Program-made: the position numbers and the translations under genes
The notes under the pieces: model-generated
Told to the model about the DNA's origin: nothing
The model's input: only the letters and a program-made list of their open reading frames with translations
Database searches by the model: none
Origin: Spirochaetota bacterium
GTDB lineage: Bacteria > Spirochaetota > Spirochaetia > Treponematales > Treponemataceae
NCBI GenBank assembly: GCA_023438065.1
Contig: JAEXRH010000015.1
Coordinates: 298,814 to 362,813, forward strand
DNA: 64,000 nucleotides
Reading direction: 5' to 3'
Part shown: in pieces, positions 1 to 6,635 of the stretch
Layout: the number at the start of each line of letters is the position of its first letter
Numbering within the stretch: the stretch's first letter is position 1

Positions 1-26
1 TCGTCGGCGACTGATTTAAAAGAAAA

Positions 27-78
27 GCCGGATCCCGTTGACGTACCACCGTAGGGGGATCCGGCCGACTGTTTTTTT
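27..78 (+). terminator. Intrinsic terminator, probably bidirectional
   Basis: Ten-base arms (27-36 and 56-65) frame a 19-nt loop and are followed by a T run at 72-78. The opposite strand also reads into a T-rich stretch, so it may stop transcription both ways. It probably ends a gene lying left of the window. Confidence 0.7.
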
Positions 79-187
79 AATATTTTCTTAACTGGACGCA
101 GTATATCATTTACGCTCGGGATGTGATCACTAAAAGAGTACACGTGTACGAAAGTTTCAGGGGAAGCCCCGGTTACACCGAGGTGCA
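79..187. promoter_or_regulatory. Gene-free stretch with the perfect palindrome GTACACGTGTAC
   Basis: No coding sequence is supported here. A 12-bp perfect palindrome lies at 138-149 in an AT-richer stretch, and could be an operator for an unidentified regulator. No convincing -35/-10 pair accompanies it. Confidence 0.25.
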
Positions 188-221
188 TGAAAAAGGCCGG
201 GAGTTATTCCCGGCCTTTTTT
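188..221 (-). terminator. Terminator of the his operon (bidirectional shape)
   Basis: The arms at 191-202 and 208-219 form a 12-bp stem with a 5-nt loop, with A and T runs outside, so it works in either direction. It lies 30 nt beyond the hisA-hisIE stop codon. Confidence 0.85.
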
Positions 222-251
222 ATCAGCGTTCAACGAATGCCTTTCTTACGG

Positions 252-1538
252 TTACTTCTTGTGCCTTCTATCCAACTCGTCGCGCACGTCCTTCCAGGAG
301 ACGCCCTCGCGATGCATGAGGACGTTCATGAAGTAGAGAAGGTCCGCGACCTCCCACACGACCTCGTCCTTGCCGTCGGCCTCGACGAGTTCCTCGGCCT
401 CTTCCTCGATCTTCTCGCGCACGCGCTCCGGGGTAAGTGTCGCGGTATACGAGCCGGGTTTCGGGTTCGCGAAGCGGTCGGCGATTACCGACTGCAAATA
501 ATCGAGGCTATAGGGCCGGTCGGCGGTCGTCTGGAAGCAGGTCCACGCGCCGGTATGACACGCGGGGCCGTTGGGCCTGACGGTCGCGAGCACGGTGTCG
601 CGATCGCAGTCGACGCGGAGCCGCACGACGTCGAGGGTGTTCCCCGAGGTCTCGCCCTTCGTCCACAGGACGTTCCGCGAACGGCTCCAGAAGGTGAGCT
701 TCCCGCCTGAAAAGGTTTTCTCGAAGGCCTCGCGGTTCGCGTAGCCGACCATGAGCACCTCGCCGGTCTCGGCCTGCGCGACGACGGTGACGAGCTCGAC
801 CTTCTTCCAGTCGAGGCACTCGATGAACGCGTCCTTGAGCGCGATCTTCCCGGTGTAGAGCGCCATCCCGAGCTGCACGTCGCAGCCGAGCCGCTCGAGC
901 GCCACGATCTCCTCGAGCGTCGAGACGCCGCCGGCGACGACAAGCCGGCACTTCACGCTCGCGCGAAGCCGCTCGACGAGACCCATGTCGATCCCGGTCA
1001 TCGTTCCCTCGCGCTCGACGCAGGTGAAAAGGAGCTCGGAGCAATAGGGCTCCACCGCTTTCGCGCCCTCGACGAGGTCGATACCCGCGCTCTCGGTCCA
1101 GCCCTTCACCGCGATCTTCCCGTCGCGCGCGTCGACCGACACGATGATCCGCTCGCGGCCGACGGCCTGGGCCATCTGCTCGAGGAACGCGACGTTGACG
1201 CCGGCGCTTCCGTCGGCCATGGTGAACGCGGCCGAGCCGACGATCACCTTCTCGGCGCCGAGAGAGATGAGCTCCTTCGCCTTCTTCGCGTCGCGGATCC
1301 CACCGCCGACGCGGACGTTGCCTTTCCGGAGAAGGCTCTTGAGAATCGCGGTGTTCGCGGTAGTGCCGTCCGGCTTCACGTTCCGGAGCGCCTGGTCGAG
1401 GTCGATGATCGCGACCTCTCCGTAGCGGTCGAAGTCCGCGATGAGCGCGTCGGCGTCGTCGCGCTCGAGGACGAGATCCTTTCCCTGTCTGAGCTGGACG
1501 ACCTTGCCGTCCTTCAAATCGATCGATGCAATAACCAT
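252..1538 (-). CDS. hisA-hisIE: Fused HisA-HisIE: ProFAR isomerase / phosphoribosyl-AMP cyclohydrolase / phosphoribosyl-ATP pyrophosphatase
   Basis: One 428-residue chain carries three histidine-biosynthesis activities (steps 2, 3 and 4). Residues 1-240 are a HisA (beta/alpha)8 barrel, with the catalytic Asp in SIDLKDGK and the phosphate loops GGGIRD and AGGVS. Residues 245-345 are HisI, with the zinc motif region WTKGETSGNTLDV and the Cys residues in CDRDTVL and PACHTG. Residues 347-428 are HisE, with the acidic helix EKIEEEAEELVEA. The linker around residue 240 is in frame and short, so this is a true fusion and not a stop read-through. AAAGGA lies 8 nt before the ATG. It is the last gene of the hisG-hisB-hisA/IE operon; hisD, hisC, hisH and hisF are not in the window. 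HisIE fusions are common, but a HisA-HisIE fusion is not the usual arrangement. Confidence 0.95.
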   Translation of the reverse strand: MVIASIDLKDGKVVQLRQGKDLVLERDDADALIADFDRYGEVAIIDLDQALRNVKPDGTTANTAILKSLLRKGNVRVGGGIRDAKKAKELISLGAEKVIVGSAAFTMADGSAGVNVAFLEQMAQAVGRERIIVSVDARDGKIAVKGWTESAGIDLVEGAKAVEPYCSELLFTCVEREGTMTGIDMGLVERLRASVKCRLVVAGGVSTLEEIVALERLGCDVQLGMALYTGKIALKDAFIECLDWKKVELVTVVAQAETGEVLMVGYANREAFEKTFSGGKLTFWSRSRNVLWTKGETSGNTLDVVRLRVDCDRDTVLATVRPNGPACHTGAWTCFQTTADRPYSLDYLQSVIADRFANPKPGSYTATLTPERVREKIEEEAEELVEADGKDEVVWEVADLLYFMNVLMHREGVSWKDVRDELDRRHKK

Positions 1539-1601
1539 ATAAAAAATCCTTTACTTCATGAGGTACGCGCGACGCGTCTGAATACTTGCGCGATATCGGG
1601 G

Positions 1602-1682
1602 CACGCTTGCTTCGCGAGCGGTTCCCGGGGCACGCTACTTCGCGAGCGGTTCCCCGGGTACGCTACTTCGTAAGCGTACCCT
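1602..1682. repeat. Three imperfect 24-29 bp tandem units, each able to form a hairpin
   Basis: Units start near 1602, 1631 and 1659 and share the core ACGCTACTTCG(C/T)GAGCG followed by GTTCCC(C)GGG in the first two. The third unit folds as a 9-bp stem (arms 1656-1664 and 1674-1682) and overlaps the hisB stop codon. The array fills most of the hisB-hisA spacer. Confidence 0.6.
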
Positions 1683-2298
1683 TCGTGCTCGGGATCTGGT
1701 CGCCCGCGCGGGGGTCGAGCGCGCATGCCGCCCTGAGGGCGCGCGCGACGGCCTTGAAGATCGCCTCGATCTTGTGGTGGTCGCTCCGGCCGCGAAGGAC
1801 GTCTATGTGGAGGTTGCACCTCGCCCCGGAGACGAAGCCCTGCCAGAAGTCCTCGATCGTGTCGGTCTGGAACGCGCTCGAAGGATCCCCGCCCGCGACG
1901 AGCGGCACGCCCGAAAGCGTCGACTCGCACACGAGGAAGGGCCGCCCGCCGAAGTCGACCGCGGCGCGCGCGAGGGTCTCGTCCATCGGGAAGACGAAGA
2001 AGCCCGCGCGGAAGATTCCGGCGCGCGAGCCGAGCGCCTTGTCGAAGGCCTGCCCGAGCGTGATGCCGGTATCCTCGACGAGGTGATGCTGGTCGACCTC
2101 GAGATCGCCCGTGAGCTTTCCCGTGAGGTCGAACATCCCGTGCTTGCAGAAGGCCTCGAGCATGTGGCCGAGGAATCCGATCGGGCACTCGACGTCGCAC
2201 TTGCCCGTGCCGTCAAGGTTGAGCGCGAGGTACACGTCGGTCTCGCCCGTCTTCCGCTCGATCACCACGTTTCTTTCCATACGACTTTCCTTTTTCAA
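1663..2298 (-). CDS. hisB: Imidazoleglycerol-phosphate dehydratase
   Basis: HisB (211 residues) converts imidazoleglycerol phosphate to imidazole-acetol phosphate, histidine step 7. It has the family motifs: ECPIGFLGHMLEAFCKHG, the Mn-binding DQHHLVEDTGITLG (residues about 70-83), DHHKIEAIFKAVARALR and the terminal PSTKGTL. It is the monofunctional form without the phosphatase domain. GGAAAG precedes the ATG. The last codons are formed by the third unit of the palindromic repeat, which adds two residues to the usual C-terminus. It is the second structural gene of the his operon. Confidence 0.97.
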   Translation of the reverse strand: MKKESRMERNVVIERKTGETDVYLALNLDGTGKCDVECPIGFLGHMLEAFCKHGMFDLTGKLTGDLEVDQHHLVEDTGITLGQAFDKALGSRAGIFRAGFFVFPMDETLARAAVDFGGRPFLVCESTLSGVPLVAGGDPSSAFQTDTIEDFWQGFVSGARCNLHIDVLRGRSDHHKIEAIFKAVARALRAACALDPRAGDQIPSTKGTLTK

Positions 2299-2306
2299 GA
2301 ACCGTT

Positions 2307-2498
2307 CCGCTCACCGCGATGCGAGCGGCAAAACCAAGGGACCATTCGCCGCGAGCCCGTACCCGTTCAACGCGCGGCGAAGACATCGCGTTTCGCCGAT
2401 TTCTTCGGTAGTTCGTCCGCCAAGGGCGCGCTACATAAGGAGAAATCGCGCTACGCGCGATTTCTCCAAGAGTTCGTTCGCCTCAGGCGAATGAACTC
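2307..2498. repeat. Hairpin cluster in the hisG-hisB spacer, ending in a twin palindrome
   Basis: The 198-bp spacer is non-coding and rich in inverted repeats: weak ones near 2309-2330, 2373-2397 and 2408-2434, then a strong pair. Hairpin A has 13-bp arms starting GGAGAA and ending TTCTCC with a 3-nt loop (2439-2467). Hairpin B runs GAGTTCGT to GAACTC (2470-2498) and overlaps the hisG stop. The same pair, with the same junction, recurs at 56684-56737 inside a gene. Confidence 0.7.
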
Positions 2499-3351
2499 AC
2501 ATCATTACCTTTCGCAGCTCGTACTCGATGATGTCCGTCGCGCCGAGCGCCTTCAGTTTCGGCATGAGGGTCGGAACCTCGCTCTTCTTCACGACGGTCT
2601 TCACCGCGTAGCCGTCGTCGCCGTAAAGCGGGGCGACGGTCGGGCTCTTCATCGCGGGGATTCCGGAGACGAGGTCGGAGAAGCGCGCCTTCGAGACGTT
2701 CATCTCGAGCATGACGCGGCTTCGCGCGGCGAGCACCGCCTCGAAGAGCATCTTGAGCTCCATGATCTTCTTCGCCTTCCCGGGATCGGCCATCGCCTCC
2801 TTCGAGGCGAACATGCGGGTGGAGCTTTCCATGATCGTGTCGACGATGCGGAGCCCGTTTTCCTGAAGGGTACGGCCGGTCGCGGTGTTGTCGATGATCA
2901 TGTCGGCGTCGTCCGGCGGGAACACCTCGGTCGCGCCGTGCGTGCGGACGATGAGGTAGTTGAGCTTCTGCGCCTTGAGCCAGGCCTCGGCGTTGTTCAC
3001 GTACTCGGTCGCGACGATCATCCGCTTGGAGCGGAGCATCTTGTCGTCGATCTCGGCGGGGACGGCGGCGACGATGCGCACCTTGTCGAAACCGAGGTCA
3101 AGGATCTCGACGACGTCGGCGTTCGTCTCGCGGATCCAGTCGACGCCGGTAAAACCCACGTCGTGGGCGCCGAGCTCGAGGAGCTTGCCGATGTTCTGCG
3201 GCTTCATCACCTTGGCCTCAAGGTCGTCCTGGTTGACGGTCGGGCGGTACGCGCGCTCGGGCAGGTAGATGCTGATCCCCGAGTCAGAAAAAAGGCCGGT
3301 CACGTTCTCGTAGATGCGGCCCTTCGGCAGCAGGATCTTGAGCTTGTCCAT
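2497..3351 (-). CDS. hisG: ATP phosphoribosyltransferase, long form
   Basis: HisG (284 residues) joins ATP and PRPP in the committed step of histidine synthesis. The N-terminus LKILLPKGRI and the PRPP-binding segment around ADMIIDNTATGRTL (residues about 152-165) are clear. The length and the C-terminal segment (residues about 210-284, PTVAPLYGDDGYAVKTVV) show the long, single-chain form whose ACT-like domain binds histidine for feedback inhibition, so no HisZ partner is expected. GGAGGA lies 8 nt before the ATG. It is the first structural gene after the leader peptide and attenuator, so histidine supply should control it at both transcript and enzyme level. Confidence 0.97.
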   Translation of the reverse strand: MDKLKILLPKGRIYENVTGLFSDSGISIYLPERAYRPTVNQDDLEAKVMKPQNIGKLLELGAHDVGFTGVDWIRETNADVVEILDLGFDKVRIVAAVPAEIDDKMLRSKRMIVATEYVNNAEAWLKAQKLNYLIVRTHGATEVFPPDDADMIIDNTATGRTLQENGLRIVDTIMESSTRMFASKEAMADPGKAKKIMELKMLFEAVLAARSRVMLEMNVSKARFSDLVSGIPAMKSPTVAPLYGDDGYAVKTVVKKSEVPTLMPKLKALGATDIIEYELRKVMM

Positions 3352-3432
3352 GTTCAGTTCCTCCGGTTAAATCGTCGTTTATAAGTATCGGCGCGCGAAG
3401 CCCGCTTCTCCAGAAGACAAGGACCCGAACGC

Positions 3433-3470
3433 AAAAAAAAAGCCGCCTATCCCTTCCGGGACGGCGGCTG
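3433..3470 (-). terminator. his operon attenuator (intrinsic terminator in the leader)
   Basis: On the minus strand AGCCGCC pairs with GGCGGCT and TCCC with GGGA around a GGAA loop, followed directly by nine Ts. It lies between the leader peptide and hisG. A segment in the hairpin (plus-strand 3454-3460) is exactly complementary, over 7 nt, to the end of the leader peptide coding region (3503-3509), giving a ready antiterminator. Confidence 0.85.
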
Positions 3471-3498
3471 TCGGTACAAAGACGGCATCACCACTCGT

Positions 3499-3561
3499 TC
3501 AACCCGGAACGGCGCTCGACAGGGAATGATGGTGATGATGGTGCATCGCTACGAAATTCAT
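3499..3561 (-). CDS. hisL: Histidine operon leader peptide
   Basis: This 20-residue ORF contains six consecutive His codons (residues 7-12) followed by a short tail and TGA. It starts with ATG at 3561, 9 nt after the -10 box and with no Shine-Dalgarno, so it is probably read leaderless; an in-frame ATG at 3546 sits just before the His run. It lies between a TTGACA promoter and a terminator ahead of hisG. Reading the logic: a ribosome stalled at His codons leaves 3503-3509 free to pair with the terminator loop (antitermination), whereas one that reaches the stop covers it. An 8-nt match between the His codons (3530-3537) and 3486-3493 offers a further hairpin. It is analogous to enterobacterial hisL but not similar outside the His run. 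Confidence 0.88.
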   Translation of the reverse strand: MNFVAMHHHHHHSLSSAVPG

Positions 3562-3570
3562 TGCAGTCTG

Positions 3571-3600
3571 AGTAAACCACGGATCGACAAACGGTGTCAA
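3571..3600 (-). promoter_or_regulatory. Promoter of the his operon
   Basis: The perfect -35 box TTGACA (3600-3595), an 18-bp spacer and the -10 box TTTACT (3576-3571) point to the hisL leader. The predicted start is near 3564. The rlmM promoter overlaps it on the other strand. Confidence 0.75.
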
Positions 3601-3607
3601 GAAGACC

Positions 3608-3613
3608 TATACT
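3608..3613 (+). promoter_or_regulatory. -10 box TATACT of rlmM, leaderless configuration
   Basis: TATACT ends 6 nt before the rlmM ATG (3620). There is no room for a Shine-Dalgarno sequence, so transcription should begin at or beside the start codon. Confidence 0.55.
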
Positions 3614-3619
3614 CTGCCG

Positions 3620-4672
3620 ATGAATCCACGTTTTTATTTCGCGACCTGCCAGACGGGCGCCGAAAAGGCCGTCAAGGCCGAGGTTCTCGCCGAGCATCCG
3701 GGTCTCCGCTTCGCCTTTTCGCGACCCGGTTTCGTCACTTTCAAGGAAGCGGAAAGCGCCGGCCCCGCGCTCGAGCTGAAACGGGGCGTCTTTACCCGCC
3801 TGTGGGGCGAGGTTCTCGCCCAGACCCGCGACCGCGCGGCCTTCCCCGACCTCGTCAACGCCATTCCCGAAGGCGCGCTCACGCAAGCCTTCGACCGCGA
3901 CGAGCACATACCCGGCGACGAACCGGAGGGCTTCGTCAGAAACGCGCATATTGAACGGATTCTTGCCGAGGAGTCCGCGGCCCTGGGCTCGCGCGAGATT
4001 CCCTCGGCCGGGACGCCCGTCCCGGGTCAGGCGATCATGAGCCTCATTTGGGTCGACGACTTCCACGTCTTCCTCGGCAGGCATGTCCTTTCGGCGCGCC
4101 AGCTCCCCGCCGCGGGCAACCTTTTCGCGACACCCCTCCCCCCCCATGCCCCGAGCCGGGCCTGGCTCAAGCTCGAGGAAGCGATCGCGCGCTTTGGCCC
4201 GCCGCACGAACGCGGCTGGAAGGCGCTCGAAATCGGCTCGGCGCCCGGCGGGGCGACGACGGCGCTCCTCGACCGGGGCTTCATCGTTACGGGCATCGAC
4301 CCGCAGTTCATGGACGAGCGGGTCACCGCGAGGCCGGAGTTCACCCATATCAGGAAACCGGCCCGGTTCGCGACGGCGGACGAGCTCAAGGGCTGCAATC
4401 CCGACTGGCTCGTCATGGACATGAGCATCGCCCCGACCGACGCGCTCGGCGAGCTCATCCACGTGACGGGCATCCTTCGCGCGCTCTTCGGGAAGGACCT
4501 GAAAATACGCAAGGCGTTTTTGACGCTCAAGCTCAACGACTGGAAGTACGCGGCCGAGGTTCCCGCCTACCTCAAGCGCCTCGAGCAGGCGGGCTTCCGG
4601 GACCTCAAGGCGATGCAGCTCGCGAGCAACCGGCAGGAGTTCTTCGTGTACGCCGCGGGCTTCCGCGCGTAA
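3620..4672 (+). CDS. rlmM: RlmM-like 23S rRNA ribose 2'-O-methyltransferase
   Basis: A 350-residue SAM-dependent methyltransferase of the RlmM (YgdE) type, which methylates the 2'-OH of C2498 in 23S rRNA in E. coli. Residues 1-170 form the THUMP-like N-terminal part. The Rossmann-fold catalytic part has motif I LEIGSAPGGATTALL (203-217) and the K-D-K series typical of RrmJ-fold enzymes (K184 in AWLKLEEA, D267 in LVMDMS, K304 in LTLKLND). The length is close to the 366 residues of the E. coli enzyme. It diverges from the his operon with overlapping promoters and appears to be leaderless. The exact target nucleotide is inferred from the family. Confidence 0.85.
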   Translation: MNPRFYFATCQTGAEKAVKAEVLAEHPGLRFAFSRPGFVTFKEAESAGPALELKRGVFTRLWGEVLAQTRDRAAFPDLVNAIPEGALTQAFDRDEHIPGDEPEGFVRNAHIERILAEESAALGSREIPSAGTPVPGQAIMSLIWVDDFHVFLGRHVLSARQLPAAGNLFATPLPPHAPSRAWLKLEEAIARFGPPHERGWKALEIGSAPGGATTALLDRGFIVTGIDPQFMDERVTARPEFTHIRKPARFATADELKGCNPDWLVMDMSIAPTDALGELIHVTGILRALFGKDLKIRKAFLTLKLNDWKYAAEVPAYLKRLEQAGFRDLKAMQLASNRQEFFVYAAGFRA

Positions 4673-4728
4673 AAAAAAACCACTGATACCATCGACGCAT
4701 CCCTCCGCGCCAGCGCGCGGTCGGGCGG

Positions 4729-5463
4729 TCACGACCGCTCGACGAAGAAGGTGTCGCCGCCGGAAAGCCTGTAGGCGTCGAGCGCGGCGCGGAGGGCATC
4801 CCCGTCCCCGAGCCCTCCGGAGAGCGCTATGGCCGCGACGCCCGCGTTCCGCGCGGTTTCAACGTCGACCGCGGAGTCCCCGACCATGACCGTCTCCTCG
4901 CTCTTCGCGCCGAGGGCGCTCATGATCGCGCGAAGGCCCGCGGGATCGGGCTTGAGGGTTCCATAGGTTTCGGGGCCGGCGATGACGGAGAAAAGGGGGG
5001 CGACGCCGAGCGCGTCGAGGAGGGTTCGGGTCGCGGTCTCGGGTTTGTTCGTGAGAACGGCCAGACGAGCTCCTCCTGCGCGGAGAGTCTCGAGCCAGTC
5101 CCGCATCCCGGGATAGAGGGCGGTATGCTCGGCGCAATGCGCGTCGTAGTGCGCGCGGTATTCGTCGAGGATGGCGTCGAGCGCGGCGCCTTCCGGGATG
5201 GCGATGCCGCCGAGACAGGAAGAAGCCGCCGAACCGCCAACGGGCGCTTGCGCGGAAGCCCGCGCGAAACAGCGCGCGAGGAGGTTCCGCGCCCCGTTCC
5301 CTACCGCGCGCCTGACGGTTTCGCGTTCGACCGGAGGAAAGCCCTTCCGGCCGAGAATCCAGTTCACCGAGAGCCAGAGATCCTCGAGGGAATCGACGAG
5401 GGTGCCGTCGAGGTCAAGAACGTAGAGCCGGAAGCGGGAGGGGATCGCGCGGGAATAATCCAT
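4729..5463 (-). CDS. HAD-family phosphatase, phosphoglycolate phosphatase-like
   Basis: A 244-residue HAD hydrolase. Motif I DLDGTLVDS (residues about 17-25) supplies the nucleophile and acid-base Asp pair, motif II is VLTNKPE, the motif III Lys is in TLKPDP, and motif IV is GDSAVDVETARNAG. The helical cap between motif I and II places it with Gph/PgmB-like enzymes; the substrate cannot be read from sequence. The ATG at 5463 is preferred because the box TACAAT lies 7 nt upstream (5476-5471) and the N-terminus then starts just before motif I; no Shine-Dalgarno is visible, so it may be leaderless. Confidence 0.85.
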   Translation of the reverse strand: MDYSRAIPSRFRLYVLDLDGTLVDSLEDLWLSVNWILGRKGFPPVERETVRRAVGNGARNLLARCFARASAQAPVGGSAASSCLGGIAIPEGAALDAILDEYRAHYDAHCAEHTALYPGMRDWLETLRAGGARLAVLTNKPETATRTLLDALGVAPLFSVIAGPETYGTLKPDPAGLRAIMSALGAKSEETVMVGDSAVDVETARNAGVAAIALSGGLGDGDALRAALDAYRLSGGDTFFVERS

Positions 5464-5577
5464 GGAAGGGATTGTAACAAAAAAACGCCCGGTACGGCCA
5501 TCGCGCGAAAAAAAACGCGCCTGAGTCCCTGAATCCCGGGCAAAAGGGATATAGACTTGCCCCCAAGGAGAATCACT

Positions 5578-6156
5578 ATGGCAAATATCGAACGCGCATC
5601 GATCAAGACAGCGGCAAAGGGCCAGCTCAAGGGCAATCTTGGCATCCTTGTCATCGCAAGCATCCTGTACATTATCATCGCCGCGGTAGCGAGCATCACC
5701 TACATCGGCCCGCTCATCATCGGCGGTCCGTTTGCGGTCGGGCTCTGCGGCATGTTCCTCATGGTCGCCCGCGGCCAGAAGCCGAGCATCAATAACCTGT
5801 TTGACGGCTTCAAGCAGTTCCTCGGGGCTTTCGTCGCGTACCTTCTGACCTGCCTCTTCACCTTCCTCTGGTTCCTGCTCCTCATCGTTCCCGGCATCAT
5901 CGCGGCCCTCCGCTACTCCCAGGTGTACTTCATCCTCAAGGACAACCCCGACATGGACGGCCTTGCCGCCATCAGGAAGTCCAAGGAGATGATGAAAGGC
6001 CACAAGGGCGAGTACTTCGTGCTGGGCTTGAGCTTCATCCTCTGGGTCCTCCTCGGGATGATCACCCTCGGCATCGGTTTCATCTGGATCGGTCCGTACA
6101 TGGGCCTCACCTACGCGAACTACTACGAAGAACTGAAAAAGCAGCAGCCGGCCTGA
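5578..6156 (+). CDS. DUF975-type integral membrane protein
   Basis: A 192-residue membrane protein with four or five hydrophobic segments: about 18-45, 50-65, 83-108, 140-160 and 162-180. The basic N-terminus ERASIKTAAKGQLKGN, the central YSQVYFILKDNPDMDGLAAI and the segment SKEMMKGHKGEYF are characteristic of the DUF975 family, whose function is unknown. AAGGAG (5565-5570) sits 7 nt before the ATG, and TATAGA at 5550-5555 may be its -10 box. It is transcribed alone and followed by a terminator. A related membrane protein with the SKVTDGNKGAIF motif lies at 30770-31357. Confidence 0.75.
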   Translation: MANIERASIKTAAKGQLKGNLGILVIASILYIIIAAVASITYIGPLIIGGPFAVGLCGMFLMVARGQKPSINNLFDGFKQFLGAFVAYLLTCLFTFLWFLLLIVPGIIAALRYSQVYFILKDNPDMDGLAAIRKSKEMMKGHKGEYFVLGLSFILWVLLGMITLGIGFIWIGPYMGLTYANYYEELKKQQPA

Positions 6157-6204
6157 CGCCAATGAACGTGGCTGGCGCATCGTCGCCGGTCGCTCGTGAA
6201 CGAA

Positions 6205-6233
6205 TAGCCGTCCCGCAAGGGCGGCTTTTTTTT
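6205..6233 (+). terminator. Terminator after the DUF975 gene
   Basis: An AGCCG-TCCC/GGG-CGGCT stem with a GCAA tetraloop is followed by a run of eight Ts. It lies about 50 nt after the stop codon. Confidence 0.85.
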
Positions 6234-6600
6234 ACCCCTCCTCGATAGCCGATGCCGCACCGTCAATCGCTTCCGTTTTTCCCGAATCCCTGACCGGAGG
6301 GGTGGCGGAGCGACGTCGGGCCTGAGCCCGAATCGCGAAGCCAGGGGAACCCGCGCCGGATAAGGTTCGCGAGATGCGCGCATTTCACGTCGCGGCGAAG
6401 TCCATTGCCCGCGCGGACAAAACGCAAGAACCCGCGATATCCGTTATCGCGAGCGACAGACCGGCGTGGACGCCCGAGGAACGGGACGCGAACGCTTCCG
6501 CAAGACCCGAAGGGTCGAGGACCGAGTGAGCGGCACGTTCCTCGGGCGGCGCGGGGGAGGTCACGCCCCTCGCGGGCAATGGACATCTCTTGGTTCCCCT
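6234..6600. other. Gene-free stretch, possible decayed coding sequence
   Basis: No ORF here has a recognisable domain or ribosome site. The minus strand holds a 64-codon open stretch (6385-6579) with plausible protein-like composition, interrupted by a stop near 6385 and then open again to about 6240, which could be the remains of a gene. A 6-bp hairpin (TCGGGC/GCCCGA) lies near 6325. I see no tRNA or known riboswitch. Confidence 0.3.
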
Positions 6601-6629
6601 TTACAATCGCTTGAATCCTCGCGTACCAT
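6601..6629 (+). promoter_or_regulatory. Promoter of argA
   Basis: TTACAA (6601-6606), a 17-bp spacer and TACCAT (6624-6629), the latter only 6 nt before the ATG at 6636. There is no Shine-Dalgarno, so the message is probably leaderless. Confidence 0.5.
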
Positions 6630-6635
6630 GATCGC

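Noticed and set aside
123..710. 195-codon plus-strand frame at the left end
   Set aside because: It runs through the his terminator and lies antisense to the HisE/HisI part.
6293..6360. tRNA-Ser-like stretch beginning GGAGGGGTGGCGGAGC
   Set aside because: The start resembles a tRNA-Ser, but the acceptor ends do not pair and no anticodon arm or T-loop GTTCGA is present.
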